Source of the DNA: Pegoplata infirma
Lineage: Eukaryota > Arthropoda > Insecta > Diptera > Anthomyiidae
DNA: 64,000 nt
Direction of reading: 5' to 3'
Assembly: GCA_963921195.1 (NCBI GenBank)
Contig: OY992538.1
Span: 84,133,904 to 84,197,903 of the forward strand
This document shows positions 10,216-23,190 of this stretch, one piece after another. The position numbers were made by a program, and so were the translations under genes. Each line of letters begins with the position of its first letter. The stretch's first letter is position 1. The notes beneath the pieces were generated by a model. The model had not been told where the DNA came from. It saw nothing but the letters and a program-made list of their open reading frames with translations, and ran no database searches.

Positions 10216-10630
10216 TTTACACTCAAAAAAAATTTTACACTCAAAAAAACTTTACACTCAAAAAAAAATTTATTTTTTTTTTTCAAAAATGAAAATATTT
10301 TGTGTACATACGTACGTGCATTCACTCAGAAATATTTTTACAGTAAAAAAACATTACACTCGAAAAAAATTTTACACTCAAAAAAAAATAGTAATTTTTC
10401 TTTTAAAAAAAAAGAGGCAAAAAAAGAGTTTTTACTCAAAATAAAATATTTTACACTCAAAAAAAATTTTACACTCAAAAAAAATATTACACAAAAAAAA
10501 TTTTAGTTTTTTTTTTTTACAAACATGACAATATTTTGTGTACATACGTACGTGCATTCATTCAGAAATATTTTTGCAGTAAAAAAAACATTAAACTCGA
10601 AAAAAAATTTACACTCAAAAAAAAAATTAG
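10216..10630 (+). repeat. TTACACTCAAAAAAA tandem-like array
   Basis: Irregular repeats of TTACACTC followed by an A-run, with two longer units of about 235 bp that each contain GTGTACATACGTACGTGCATTCA (about 10298 and 10539). Similar TTACACTCAAAAAAA runs occur at 43363-43415 and, reversed, near 44650-44710. Confidence 0.7.
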
Positions 10631-10890
10631 TAATTTTTCTTCTTTTTTTTTTTAAAAAAAAAGGCAAAAAAGAGTTTTTTACTCAAAATAAAATATTTCT
10701 AATCAAAATTGTTAATTTTTTCACGTTAAAAAATCTACTACCCTTTAAAAAAATGCATTGTGGAGGGTATTCATAGATTCGGCAAAGTCGAATTTAACTT
10801 TTCTACTTGTTAAAAATTTTAGTTGTTAGAATATTATAGGATGGATTAGGTATGGAAGTTTGATATTTTCCATATGTTGTTGTAAATATT

Positions 10891-13542
10891 GGGTACGGAA
10901 AAAAATATTAGACTTACATTTGTCAAGTGCTAGTAGTCATTTTAAACACGACAAAAAAAATGTATGTGGCCTATCAGGTCAAGCAAATTTGCGGAAACGC
11001 TTTAGATTGTAACTACTTTTAAAACCCTATTGTTAGACACTATATGATCAGTAAAAGTTTCGGTTCGGGAATAATAAAAATTTCATGGTATACTTAATTA
11101 GTTACTCATACATATCTTCTAACAAGTTATTGTAAAGACCATGCCCACTGAAGATGAAGTATGTATCGATGTTTTCCGTATATTTGAGGATGCTTGGTTA
11201 CAAATGTAACACTATAACCTTAGCCCAGATGTATTTCTAGGTTATGTCTGGAGGTGACTATGATGATTCGTTGCAGAAAAGTTTCTGATCCGATGATTGG
11301 GGAAATTATTTTACCAGATCGGTGAACCGGGTTTAACACTATATAACATTACTTTTCAGACGCAAATGCCACTAAGAAGGTATAGTTCCCAAATTGATGA
11401 TGATCAGGTTATTGTCTTGTTTGTCGATCGATTTGAGAAGTTGACAACAAGATTTATATTTCTAGCAGTCTACGTTGAGTTCTGGTTACAAGTTTTTATA
11501 TATTCCCACAAAAAAAACATTTACTTTGACTATGAAAGTACTCAACTTCGTATTTTGCTTTAGGAGTAACACATTGGTTGAGTGAATATGGATGTTGTTT
11601 AGTTTTTGTAATTTGGATTTTTTTATGACCCTTAAATGTACAGTGGTGGCTAGTGGTACCGGCCACCACAGACTTTCGGAAACCTGATTATACACAACCT
11701 ATTTAGTAGAAATTTCTAAATTAGCACAAAGTTTTTTAACAAAATGAATTGAATTTTACCTTGCTTTGGTTACGTAATAGCTGCGTACAAAATCACCGAC
11801 CATGTGTCTTGCCAAAATTTGGTTATGTACAATGCCAAAAGAATTCGGTTTTTCTTTGGTAAAATCAGCAGAAAAACTCTCGGACATATGCTGGATAATT
11901 CCAATAGATCCCTTCCCGATTATGGGATATATCACTTTAGGAAGTAATTGTTTCTTCCGAAATTTTCAGAACTATAACGTAATTAGTTTTGCCACGAATT
12001 CCTAAGTTAATTTAAATTTATTCACTATTGGTTCAAAATTTGCTAATATTCTTGGAGTTACCTGGAGTTTTTATATTTTAATTTATTGAATAAGTAGGCG
12101 AAGAGTTTTTAATAAATAATTTACTGATGTTTAAGTATTAAATTTTATGACGTAAAAAAAAACTTTCCACTGCTAGAAGTGCTCTAGTTGGTTTTCTGTT
12201 GAGAGTTGCATAGAAAAGGAAATAAATTACCTGCCAAATTACTCAAGAGAGCTGCAAATCTAAAACCAACCAAACAACTGCAAATCGATAGCTCAACCAC
12301 TAATCGATAATGCAATTTACTAAACACGTCTTCGAATCAAATTTAAACTTTAATAACAAGTACGTTATAAAATATCTCATTTTTTCCAACAAATCAAAAT
12401 TAAATCTCAACTACGCTATTTAACCACCCTAATATGCATAAAAACGTAAAGTTTTTCTTCACTTTATTTTAGACAAGTTATCGACTGTAGTATTACAGTT
12501 TAGTCGGGACGCAAACCGTATTTGGATGGTTACAGATAGTTTCCTTATTAATGATATCGTTTTTAACACAATATTTTTCTGTTTTATTTTAAACGAAAAC
12601 ATTGCAATTAATATAGGTTGTTAAAACCTTAATACGAGTATTATGACCAAGTCACTGTACATTAATTAACACTCCGTATTAAATGAATAGAGTAACATTA
12701 GATAAAAGAAAAAAAAAAATTAATCAGTACAAGGATAGTTGACCATTACAAGGCCAATATAATATATTTTAAAATCGTTATAAAAAAAGTGTATTTCATT
12801 GAGAATGATTAACCGTAACCGCATGATTTTTTTGTCGATTACGATTAGGATTAATTGGTGCGATTAATCGCGATTACGATTTTAATCGTTTTGCAAACTC
12901 TAGTTTTAATCAATTGAAAATCCAGTTGTTCGTCACTAACTCAGTTATTTTAAATTTATTTCAAATCAACTAAGAATTTTCGTAACTATCTAACTGGGGA
13001 ATTTTTTCGGTGTGCAAATATTTTTTCATAAATCATAAAATATTTTTAAAATATGATTTCTACTATTATATGGTTTACTTATTTAAATACACCATAAAAT
13101 TTGAGCAAAATAATAAATAATATTAAAATTAATTATTAAAATAAATTTTTGCCAACTGTAATAAATACTTCTTAAACAAATTTGAAAATATTTTTTTTAT
13201 AATTTTTTTTAAATTTCTTTTAATTTAATAAATTACTTTAGTATTTTTTCATTTGTGAAATATTTTTTGTTTTTTGTCATATTCTTTTCATTCTTCATTA
13301 ATTTTTCTTTTGTTTGTTAATCTTACAATTCATGCCATTGTTTTTTAAATATATTTTTTGGGGTTTTTCTTTTTTGTTTAAAGAGAGCAATTAAAATCAC
13401 GTCTGACCGAAAAATCAATTAAAAATATATGTATGTGTGTGTATAGGAAGGTAGTTAAGTATATATTTATACACTATGTTTTAAAATTTTCTAGACTTTT
13501 GATGTTAAGCATCTAAGGTAATAATTGAGAAGCAGTCTAGAT
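10891..13542. other. AT-rich stretch, one possible hAT-like end, no gene
   Basis: No supported ORF. Around 12810-12905 there are several GATTACGATT-type repeats ending TTGCAAACTCTAG, which looks like one end of a hAT-like element with subterminal repeats, but no partner end was found. The rest is unassigned. Confidence 0.4.
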
Positions 13543-13778
13543 CAGTGATCGGCACCCATTGCACGCTGGAGCCGAACACAATCGGTAATTCACATGTATA
13601 CAACACGAATGTCAACAAAAAATCAACAAAGAGCATAAAAAAAACAAATATTTTATTCAGTAGCAAGCTGACTTTCTTCAAAGCAGGTTGATGTCGCTTT
13701 GTTGAAGAAATACACCAACACATGCATATTTTTATTAAAACACTAATACTTTCATATGCCTCTTTGTGCCGACCACTG
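13543..13778. mobile_element. Short non-autonomous hAT-like element (236 bp)
   Basis: The ends are CAGTGATCGGCAC and GTGCCGACCACTG. Both sides carry the 8-bp duplication GTCTAGAT (13535-13542 and 13779-13786). Terminal CAG/CTG plus an 8-bp duplication is diagnostic of hAT transposition. No transposase is encoded. Confidence 0.92.
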
Positions 13779-16230
13779 GTCTAGATATATCAGACTGTCC
13801 GAATGTGGTTAATCATACGTATATAACATTCTGTTTCGGTTACTCCAATTTACATCTTAGATATTTTAATTTTCGTCTCTGAAAACACTTTAAAGTATTA
13901 AAGTGTCAATGTGACATTTACTCATCATTGAATTGAAACACAAGCAAACGTTTTCTTTCAAAATCATTTCAAAAGAAAAATATAATTTGCATATTCTTGA
14001 CATAATTTCAATGCAGAAATCTGATCCTGAAAATTGTATACAATTTAAAATGCTGTGTTCTTTGAGGATTGAAGAGATTTTAGCCGCTATAAGCTGCTTA
14101 TTTCTCGATAATAATGTAAAACAAACACATGCCCACAGAGATACGAACATATGGGGCATTCCATGTCAAATCGAACATATTGAAGTTTTTTTTTAGATTT
14201 TCCCAATTTGTTTACAGTTTTTAGTACCCTTCAAAAACTCCTTCGTGGTAAATTTTCAGATTTTTTTGATGACCCGTTCAAAAGATACCGAATTTTTAAA
14301 AATTTTTAGTTTGTTCCTTTACTCAAACTTCTTTTACTCAAACTTCTTTTACTCATAACTTCTTCAATAATGGTCCAAATTTAAAACTTTTTTTCAGAAT
14401 TTTTGTTTTTTACGTACTTTTTAAAAAAAAAATCCCAAAAAATTCTTAAAAGCGCTCCAGTATGCGATTTTTAAGTTTTAAAATTTAAATCTCATTTTTG
14501 ACAATGTGTGTACTCTTCGATTTTTTTGAAATTTTTTTGAGTAAAACTTCTATCGATTCTACAATTTTTTTTTGCCCAGGAGGATCGTGGATAACGATTA
14601 TTACTATTTTTTTAAATTTTTTGAAAAAAATTTATTGTAATTTTCCAATCTTAAAATCATTTCTACTGCTAAGACATTTATAAGACCGACCCCCATTAAT
14701 TTTTACGTCTTAACATTTCTTCGGAACAAACTAATACCCTATCTCATATTTCTAAGGGGGCTCCCACACAAAACGACATTTTTAAAATTTGCTCCAAGAG
14801 CTCTAACTGCCCTAATAGTGCCCTTAGAGCAACAAAATGAATGACCGACCCACAATATTTTTTTAGTCCAAACATTTTCTCTGAACACAGCTACCCTCTA
14901 TCTTTAACTGTTAAGGCGGTCCCCATACAATTTTTTTTTTTATTTTTTGTAAATTTGTTTTATTTAATCAGCTTCTACCGGTCCAATGGTGCGTCCGAGA
15001 GGGGAGATCGATCCCTATTTATTTTTACCCTACAACATTTTTTTAAAACATACCTACGCCCTATCTCCACTCCCTAAGTGGGCTCCCATACAAATAACAG
15101 TTGGAGCAAATTTTATAAAAATGTAATTTTGAATGGAAGCCTACTTAGGGAGCGGAGATAGACCGTAGGTATGTTTTAAAAAATATTGCAGGGTAAAAAC
15201 AAATGGGGGTCGGTCTCACTAATGACCCCTCTCGGACGCACCATTGGACCGGTAGAAGCTGATTAAATAAAACGAATTTACAAAAAATAAAAATAAATGT
15301 AAGGGGACCGCCTTAACAGTTTAAGATAGAGGGTAGGTGTGTTCAGAGAAAATGTTTGAACTAAAAAAATATTGTGGGTCGGTCATACATTTTGTTGCTC
15401 TAAGGGCAATATTAGGGCAGTTAGAGCGGTTGGAGCAAATTTTAAAAAATGTCGTTTTGTGTGGGAGCCCCCTTTGAAATTGGAGATAGGGTCTTAGTTT
15501 GTTCCAAAGAAATGTTAAGATGTAAAAATTAATGGGGGTCGGTCTTATAAGTGACCCATCTAAGTCGCACCATTGGAGCAGTAGAAATGATTTTAAGATT
15601 GGAAAATTACAATAATTTTTTTTAAAAAAAATTTAAAAAATAGTAATAATCGTTATCCCACGATCCTCCTGGGCAAAAAATTTGTAGAATCAATAGATGT
15701 TTTACACAAAAAAATTTCAAAAAATCGAAGAGTACAAACATTTTAAAAAATGATATTTAAATTTTAAAACTTAAAAATCGTATACTAGAGCACTTTTAAG
15801 AATTTTTTGGAATTTTTTTTTTAAAAGTACGTAAAAAAACCAAGGATGGGTACCAATTCGATAAAAGTATTGGTATTGGTATTGGTTTTTAAAATTATAT
15901 TAGTATTGGTATAGGTATTGGTTTTCATTTTTTGTTGAATTGGTATAGGTTTCGGTATTGGTTTTGAATTATTTAGGTATTGGGTATTGGTATTGGTTTT
16001 GGCCTCGAATCGGTATCGGTTTTTAATAAGTATTGGTATTTATCTTATATCGGTTTTAGTATTTGTATGCAAAAGGTTTTGTCGTTAATATTAATTAATT
16101 TAACGTAAGTCGTCCTTCTGGCCGCCCCACAGTGCACACTGGGGCGAGATGGTAGGTTTTTTGTCTCTTCAGGTCGTAAATGTTAACCGGTTTTTTTGAA
16201 ATTCAGAATATAAGCCTATATAAAGGTAAA

Positions 16231-16990
16231 AAATAAGTGTCTTGAAAGTTTTTGAAATCGGACCTACAAGGAATCTATTTCAGGGTGGACACTTCATTTT
16301 TAAGAAAATTTACAGATGTTATAGATGAAACAAATGAAGAGAAACTTGTCTTTTGTTTATGTATTTGAATTAGAGATGGTCTGTGGTCCCGTAATTTGCG
16401 TGACTCAAAAAACCACGTGATTCAGGCGTGAGCGATTTTTATTTAAATCACGTGATTATAGAGTGATTTTCACTTTAGTACTATATTAGGGTAATAAATA
16501 AGTGACTTGAAACTTTTTGAAATCGGACCTACAAGGAAACTATTTAAGGGTGGACACTTAATTTTTAACAAAATTTACAGATGTTATAGATGAATCAAAT
16601 GAAGACACTTGCCTTTTTTTTAAGTATTTGAATTGGAGATGGTCTCTGGTCCCGTGATTCACGCGTGAGCGTGAGTGATTTTCATTTAAATCATTTGGTT
16701 ATAGAGTGATTTTCATTTGAGTCAACTGAGTATATTAAGGTAACAAATAAGTGCCTTGAAACTTTTTGGATTCAGACCTACAAGGAAACTTTTTCAAGGG
16801 TGGACACTTCATTTTAAATAAAATTTACAGATGTTATAGATTAAACAAATGAAAAGACACTTGTCTCTTGTTTATGTATTTTAATTGGAGATGGTCGCTG
16901 GTCCCGTGATTTGCGTGTCTCAAAAAAGTGATTTTCATTTAAATCACGTGATTGTGAGTAGAAAAATTCTGAGCATAGAAAAGATTAGAA
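16231..16990 (+). repeat. Three tandem units of about 250-266 bp
   Basis: Units start near 16234, 16500 and 16749 with AAGTG-CTTGAAA followed by CCTACAAGGAA. Each ends with a GAGATGGTC...CCCGT block, and all or most of them carry CACGTGATT or GCGTGAG motifs. The array lies within the hAT-like element and does not appear to be coding. Confidence 0.75.
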
Positions 16991-17360
16991 GGTACGCAGT
17001 GTTGTATTTGATGTATTTTCCAATATGGTGGCAAAATGCTTGTTCTTCCTCATCTCACACGTATTTAATATCAAATTAGATTCTTTGTTTATAAAAAATG
17101 GAATTTGTCTTTCATTTAATTAAATTTATTATTTATTTAGCTTTATTCAACGTTTTTTTAAAGATAATACGCACTATTGATAGTTTAAAACCTGTTGTTT
17201 TTTCTTTTGTAGTTTTCTTTGTTGTTGTTCTCCTTTATGTTGCATTGTTTTTATTAAACGTCAAAAGTTACATAATGTGCTGTCACTAATACTTATTCGA
17301 GCGAAATACGACTCTGTTACACTTCTATTTTTTTCTATGATTCTGAGTGAGTGTCTAGAG

Positions 17361-18225
17361 CAGAGCTTCTCACTAACTTTTGCATCGCGACCCCTTTTCA
17401 ATATTTCAAATTTCTCGCGACTTCCCGACAAGTGAGAAAATTAAAGTCGGTAAAGACCGACCTTATTATGCTCTACACCAAGTTTTCCCAAAAATTGGTC
17501 TCAAATCCAAATATGGACTGATTGGATCACTGGGGAATACAAGTAGAACTGGTCCGTTTTCTGTAAAATTTGCAATAATTATTTTTAAATGCTTTTACCT
17601 GCCTAATTTCGAAAGCATACTTATTATAATACGGTTTTAAGAGTAGTTTTTGCCAAATTTAAAGGGCACGTTTGTATGGGGGCTAGATCCTAACATGGGC
17701 CGATTTTTTGCAACACAGTTTTTTAACATTTTAGTTGTTTTAAAAGTCCCAAATTGAGCAAGGATGCTGATAGCATGTAGTCCTGGCAATCATATCCTGA
17801 AGTAGTCAGATTTAAAAACTGTGCTTTTTAAACATTGCCCTGACGAGCTATGAAGCTGAAAATGACCAAGTTAATAGTATTGAAGATGAAGCATATCCAA
17901 AGTTGTTGGATTTAAAATTCTTAAACTTTGGACGAAAAAATTATATGAATTATGGTAAAATTGTGATTTTGGCATGCATATAAGTAGTACGTAACATCAG
18001 ATCCACACGGACATGGATTATTCGGTGTAAGGAACGGAAAAAGGGGGTAAATTAAATTATATCTTTTCCAGCCATGTATTTTTGTATTTGGATAACTAGC
18101 AATTTCCAAAAAAAATATGCTTTGCTTGTATATTTTATTTTAATAATTTTAGCATATTTACTAAACTTTTCGCGACCCCCTAAAAATGCTTCCGTGGCCC
18201 CCTAGGGGGTCGCGACCCACCGTTG
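17361..18225. mobile_element. Non-autonomous hAT-like element (865 bp)
   Basis: It begins CAGAGCTTCTCACTAAC and ends GGTCGCGACCCACCGTTG. The 8-bp duplication GTCTAGAG flanks it (17353-17360, 18226-18233). The ends are imperfect inverted repeats sharing CGCGACCCC. Interestingly its target GTCTAGAG resembles the GTCTAGAT used by the element at 13543. Confidence 0.88.
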
Positions 18226-21200
18226 GTCTAGAGAGTGAGTCGAATTTTTGCGTGAGGGATGTTTTTTTTTTAAAACCCCTTTAAAAAAAAAATATTTTTT
18301 AGCAGTATTTGCATTCAGAATTAAGTCAAACTTTAAACTAAATAGTACATGCTTAACCCATTTTGGACAAAGATTCATTTTCAAAATGTTTCAATTAATG
18401 GAATTTGGTAATAAATTAAATCTAAAAAAAAATATATTAATTAATAAAAAAAAAATTTTCGTTTTTGCTTGAAACAATTTCTGTGCTGATGCACATTGCA
18501 TTTAATGCACATATAAATTCCGGTGGTCAAGGGGAGATATTTTTAATTGCAGAAAGATGAGACTTAACATTTGTAACAAAATATACCTGAACTTCATCCT
18601 TTTCATTTTTGAAAAAGGTGATCGTAATGGGTTATCATGCAGGGGGCCCCTTTTTCGATTTTAGATATTTTGCCAATTGCGATTACACGGATCAATTTTT
18701 TTCTTATATGGGGTTCACACTTACGACTTTAAACAAGTTGTTTAACAAAACACCAGTAACAGAATAAAAACGTAATGGATACAGAAAAAATAATTTTTTA
18801 AACACGTAGCCCTTAAACTCTCAAAAATAGCAAGTGTGAACTGCACATTATGCGTTCTTAAATTCTTATATAATATGACTGTGCCTCTAATAAAACAATA
18901 AATTTTTTTTTCTGGATTCTGGTGTTGTGACATAAAATTTTGTAACGTCTGCTTGATTAAAATTTTGGAATTTCCAAAAAAGGACATTAGTATTTTTTTT
19001 TTACAACGCAAAGAAGAGTGCAGTGACATTCAATGTACATTGTACATATATCAAATATTAACAATGTTTGCAAAAGAAAAAATTTCATCACAGAAAAGGT
19101 CTAAATTTTTTAAGATCTACTTTTATTAGGGGTCATAAAACCGTGACAAAAAATATTTCTTTTATGTTTTTATGACTTTTAAAATTCAAGTAGCTAACTC
19201 CTTTTTGTTATGTGACATTGCATGCAAACGATTACTGATCGATGTAACATCTTTTGCAATTCGTTAGTCAGGTAAAACCTAATAATGTGACGGAAAGAAA
19301 ATGTTCGACGTTACAATTAAAACAAACGAAAATAAGAATACAAAAAACCGAAACAAAACCGGTACGAAAGTAGAAAAAAATGAATTGGTATTGGTTTTTT
19401 ATTGGTATTGGTTTTGAAGAATAAAAGTATTGGTTTTTAATTGGTATTGGTAGTGGGGAATCGGTATTGGTTTTTTATCGGTATTGGTATCGCACAAATA
19501 AAGGTATTGGTTTTTAATTGGTATTGGTTTTCAATTTGAATTGGTATTAACGGGTATTGGTATCGAAAAGGTATTGGTACCCATCATTGAAAAAAACAAA
19601 AATTTTGAAACAAAAAAAAACTGAAATTTGGACCATTATTGAAGAAGTTATGAGTAATAGAAGTTTAAGTAAAGGAACAAACTACCAATTTTTAAAAATT
19701 CTATATCTTTTGAACGGGTCATCAAAAAAATCTGAAAATTTTCCACGAAGGAGTTTTCGAAAGGTACTAAAAACTGTAAACAAATTGGGAAAATCTAAAA
19801 AAAAAAAAATGTTTCAAAGTGTTCGATTTGACATGGAATGCCCCGTATATATGTTTGTATGCATTATTCATAATAAAAAAATCTTTATTTTTTTGTAGCA
19901 TATAATGTAGGCGTATATACACTTTTGTTTATACAGGTGCATTGTACAATATACATGCAAAGAAAGTTAAACATGTTAAATTAAATAAGTTGACTAGGGT
20001 TCTCAATTCCAGCGTTTTAAAAAAATCTTTTTCGCTGGAATTCCCGGGAATTTTTTAGTTAAAACAAATTTCGAACTTTATCATATAAAAATTATTATAT
20101 TACAAATTATGGTCGTATTTCCTATTTAAAACCATTTTAGATGTATTCTTTTGTAAAATAGTTTTATTAACCTCTAAAATATACATAGAAATAAAATAAT
20201 TTGTTTGTAGAAATATTGGACCTTACCATAGTTTTAATATTTGCATTGACCTATATCTACTCCATAAAAATTTTTTCATAATTCGGTTTAAGACATCCGT
20301 GCCAAAATGTGAACACCAATGTACAATACAGCCATTGTAACGACATGTTTTCATAGGATTGAAATCGCAGCGGCCAGGGTACGTTACAAAATATTAATTT
20401 TTCGCGACCGATAGATCTCAGACTTTTACTTTATATATGAACTTTTAAGCTAAAAACCAGGTTTGTTATAAATATATTCTTTAAAATATTGATTTTTTTT
20501 TGTTTAAGCACTATAAAGATTGTTGTTCTGAATATGAAATACTAAATTTCGAAAAAATAATTGGTATTTTAGATTAAGAAAACTTTTGCCAATTTCAACC
20601 AACCAACCTTCGAAGTGAAATTCAGTTTCATTCCGTATTTTGTCACGCAGTCGATTAAAGAAAAATATTCATAAGGCCTAAATAATATGCAAGCTAAAGC
20701 ATATCGTCGAACTATATTCAATAAATGCCAACTCGAAAAAGCTTACTGTTCAGGAGAGCTAAAAAACTAGTTATTTCGCGTATTATTGCAAAAATAAACA
20801 ATGTACCTTCCACAAGATGGTTTAAATATTCTAAACAATTTTTACCTACCCGGCTAAAAATAAATGTGTATGTTCATATATGCTTATATATAAATCTTTA
20901 TATGATCATATATAAAATATATGGAAACATATATGTGACCATATATGCAAGAAACGATCCCATATATGTGGCCCTATATAAAATATGTGCCATATATGAT
21001 ATCATATATGGAAACATATTTGTTATCATAAAATGTTAAATTTTAGTGCATGTGTATGAAAATGTCAACCGGAATTACAAAGTAAAAATTTTGTACGATT
21101 GAAATTATATTTTATTACCATATTTATATCTTAATACCGATTCGTATCAATAATTTAAAAAATATTGTTTCCTAGTTGCAAAATATTCTGATTAAAAAAG

Positions 21201-21417
21201 TTACTTTTACATAAAGAAAATGGAAAAGGTAAGTTTTTATTAGAATTTTAAATAAATTTAGAATTTTAAAATCATATGTATTATTTTTTTTCCAGTTCAT
21301 CGTCATAACAAGTATAAGCGTGGACATTTTATTCCAAAACAAGATCATATTAAAAATGAGTAAATCAACATATGTCGCAAATACAATAATATAGAGTGCT
21401 TTGATGTTGAAGAAAAT

Positions 21418-21915
21418 TAAACTACGCAGCTTCGTTAATCTCGTGCAACTTCGTGGAGAGGGCATATGCACCACCATTATGTTTTCACTGCGATTGCAAT
21501 ACTGCAAACTATTTTGAAATCCCTTAATGTCGCCATAACAAATTGGAAATGATAGATCGTATAAGCAGTTTTGAGGCCGAGTAACGTTAAGCTCACTCAA
21601 CTTGGAGAAGAGGACATATGCACCACCAGAAATGTTATCATTACGATTCCAACACTATAAATTATTTCGAAATCCCTTACTGTAGCAAATTGGAAAAGGA
21701 AAGAACGTATGTATAAGAAGTTTGAAGGCCGAGTTACTAGAAAATTCAGCCATGCGGAGGTACGTTAAGCTCGCTTAACTTGGAGCAGAGGGCATATGCA
21801 CGACCATAACGTTATCACTACGGTTCCAACACTACAAACTATTTTGAAATCGCTTACTATCGCCATAGCAAATCGAAATGAAAAGAACGATCAGTTTTAA
21901 GGTTGAGTAACGATT
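21418..21915 (+). repeat. Three tandem units of about 155-175 bp
   Basis: Units start near 21418, 21586 and 21761 and share CTT-GGAG-AGAGG-CATATGCAC, CACTACAAACTATTTTGAAATC and AGGCCGAGTAACG-type segments. They lie inside the CCCGGCTAAAAA element. A 142-codon minus-strand ORF here (21172-21600) is read through repeats and has no recognisable domain. Confidence 0.75.
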
Positions 21916-22984
21916 TAGGAAGGACAACGTTTTTATACAATTACAAGAAAGCTGTCTATAAGCGAAAGTGACAATCTGGCACATTGTCACCATGATGTAA
22001 GTAGAAATAGTTTTTATCCCAGTCCTTCAAATATCCTTACAAACATGACGTAAGTAGAAATAGTTTTTATCCCTATCCTTCAAACTACTGAATATATTGC
22101 TTTTAATCGAAGTCTTAAGTAATTATTTGCTTGCTATGAATTTTGATGCATGCATTTAGTAGTAGCAAGTTCTTTTTTGCTGGAATAAAGAAATGTGTAA
22201 TAATTTTTAATATTTTTTCAGATGGTTTTCTGAAAGACAATATATCTTTTCTTAAAAAGCATTCCATAGTCTTTAGCATCCAATGGGCTTAAGCATCCCA
22301 TGGTCTTAACAAAATACACTCCAACATGTATGTATGTAACTAGCAGTATCTAGCCAATCTTTAAAGGTAGATGGTTGCTTCGTTAAATGACATCCGTGTT
22401 ATCATTAACCTATTAGCACCAAATGCTATCGTTGGTAATACTTTAATACAATAAAAATTCTAGAAATATCTCAAATATTAATATTATTTTATATCCTTTT
22501 TTAGATTTTGACTATAAATATTGTAAAAAAAGAGGCTTATACCATAACAAAAACGCTAAGTCTGAAGATAATCGGAATTAACACTAAAACAAGAAAACAC
22601 AAAGGAAAACAACGTTCCTTTAATAAGCGCTTTGTTCGCATCTTTCGATATCAATTGAAAAACTTGATATATAAGATCTTTTATGTTCAATTTATTTTGT
22701 TGACTATCAAAATGTATTCTCATATCTATAAGTTAAATTATTTATTTTTATATGGTCACCAAAAATGCAAACGATAGTAACTAAAAAATGAAAATCATAA
22801 AATTAAACGGTTATGAAAACACCAAAATTAATAAAAAAAACATTTTTAATTTTAAATTATACTTATGTACACCGTTTGCAATTCTGGTGAATATATACAT
22901 AATAATCTATTACATAAAGTTTAAAATGAAAAAAAAAAATTAAAAAAAAATATGAAAAAGAATGTAAAACAAATTGGAAAAAAC

Positions 22985-23190
22985 ATCATATATGATCCCA
23001 TATATGATTCAATATATTATCCAATATATGATCTAATATATGATCACATATATTGGATCATATATGACCGTGTCTTATATAAGCGCCAATTTTGGAATAT
23101 GTTCATATATGAGACCATATTTGATACTATATATGATACTGTATATGGTCTCATATATGATATCATATATGATTATGTACAACATTTTTA
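22985..23190. repeat. CATATATGAT palindromic microsatellite
   Basis: Repeated CATATATGAT/ATCATATATG decamers form the right subterminal region of the CCCGGCTAAAAA element; a weaker version is at 20872-21025. Such self-complementary repeats can fold into many hairpins. Confidence 0.8.

Larger units (their letters stand above)
9551..10810 (+). mobile_element. TATACCC-type fly repeat, full copy
   Basis: It starts TATACCCTCCACTCTAG followed by an inverted AGAGGGTATA, so the end can fold back. It continues with a GTCCGTCC/GTCTGTCT run, then two similar blocks (TTTGGCATATATGTTTGCC and CTTGGCATGTATCTTTGCC), A-rich arrays, and ends GTGGAGGGTATTCATAG...AAGTCGAATTTAACTTTTC. ATACCCTCCAC near the start and GTGGAGGGTAT near the end are inverted copies. 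Other copies or parts lie at 39562-41406, 42863-56797, and as 3' ends at about 38635 and 41915. It carries no protein gene; its mobility class is not established here. Confidence 0.7.
15841..19589. mobile_element. hAT-like element with subterminal GGTATTGG arrays
   Basis: The ends are CAAGGATGGGTACCAAT and ATTGGTACCCATCATTG. The 8-bp duplication AAAAAAAC lies at 15833-15840 and 19590-19597, and the foldback arm reads uninterrupted when one copy is removed. Both subterminal regions (about 15866-16075 and 19383-19580) hold many GGTATTGGTTTT units in the same orientation rather than inverted. The interior holds a tandem array and another hAT-like element. No transposase ORF. Confidence 0.9.
14153..19844. 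mobile_element. Foldback element, GGGGCATTCCATGTC ends, split by a hAT-like insertion
   Basis: The two halves are inverted copies of each other: 14153 to about 15118 matches the reverse complement of about 15120-15840 followed by 19590-19844. The outermost sequence is GGGGCATTCCATGTCAAATC on both sides. The arms continue exactly across the inner element at 15841-19589, so that element inserted later. The arm sequence has no coding potential. A target duplication could not be fixed with confidence. Its ends resemble those of the elements at 45117-56703 and 49751-51622. Confidence 0.85.

Noticed and set aside
21172..21600. 142-codon minus-strand ORF
   Set aside because: It spans tandem repeat units inside a TIR element, has no recognisable domain and an AT-driven composition.
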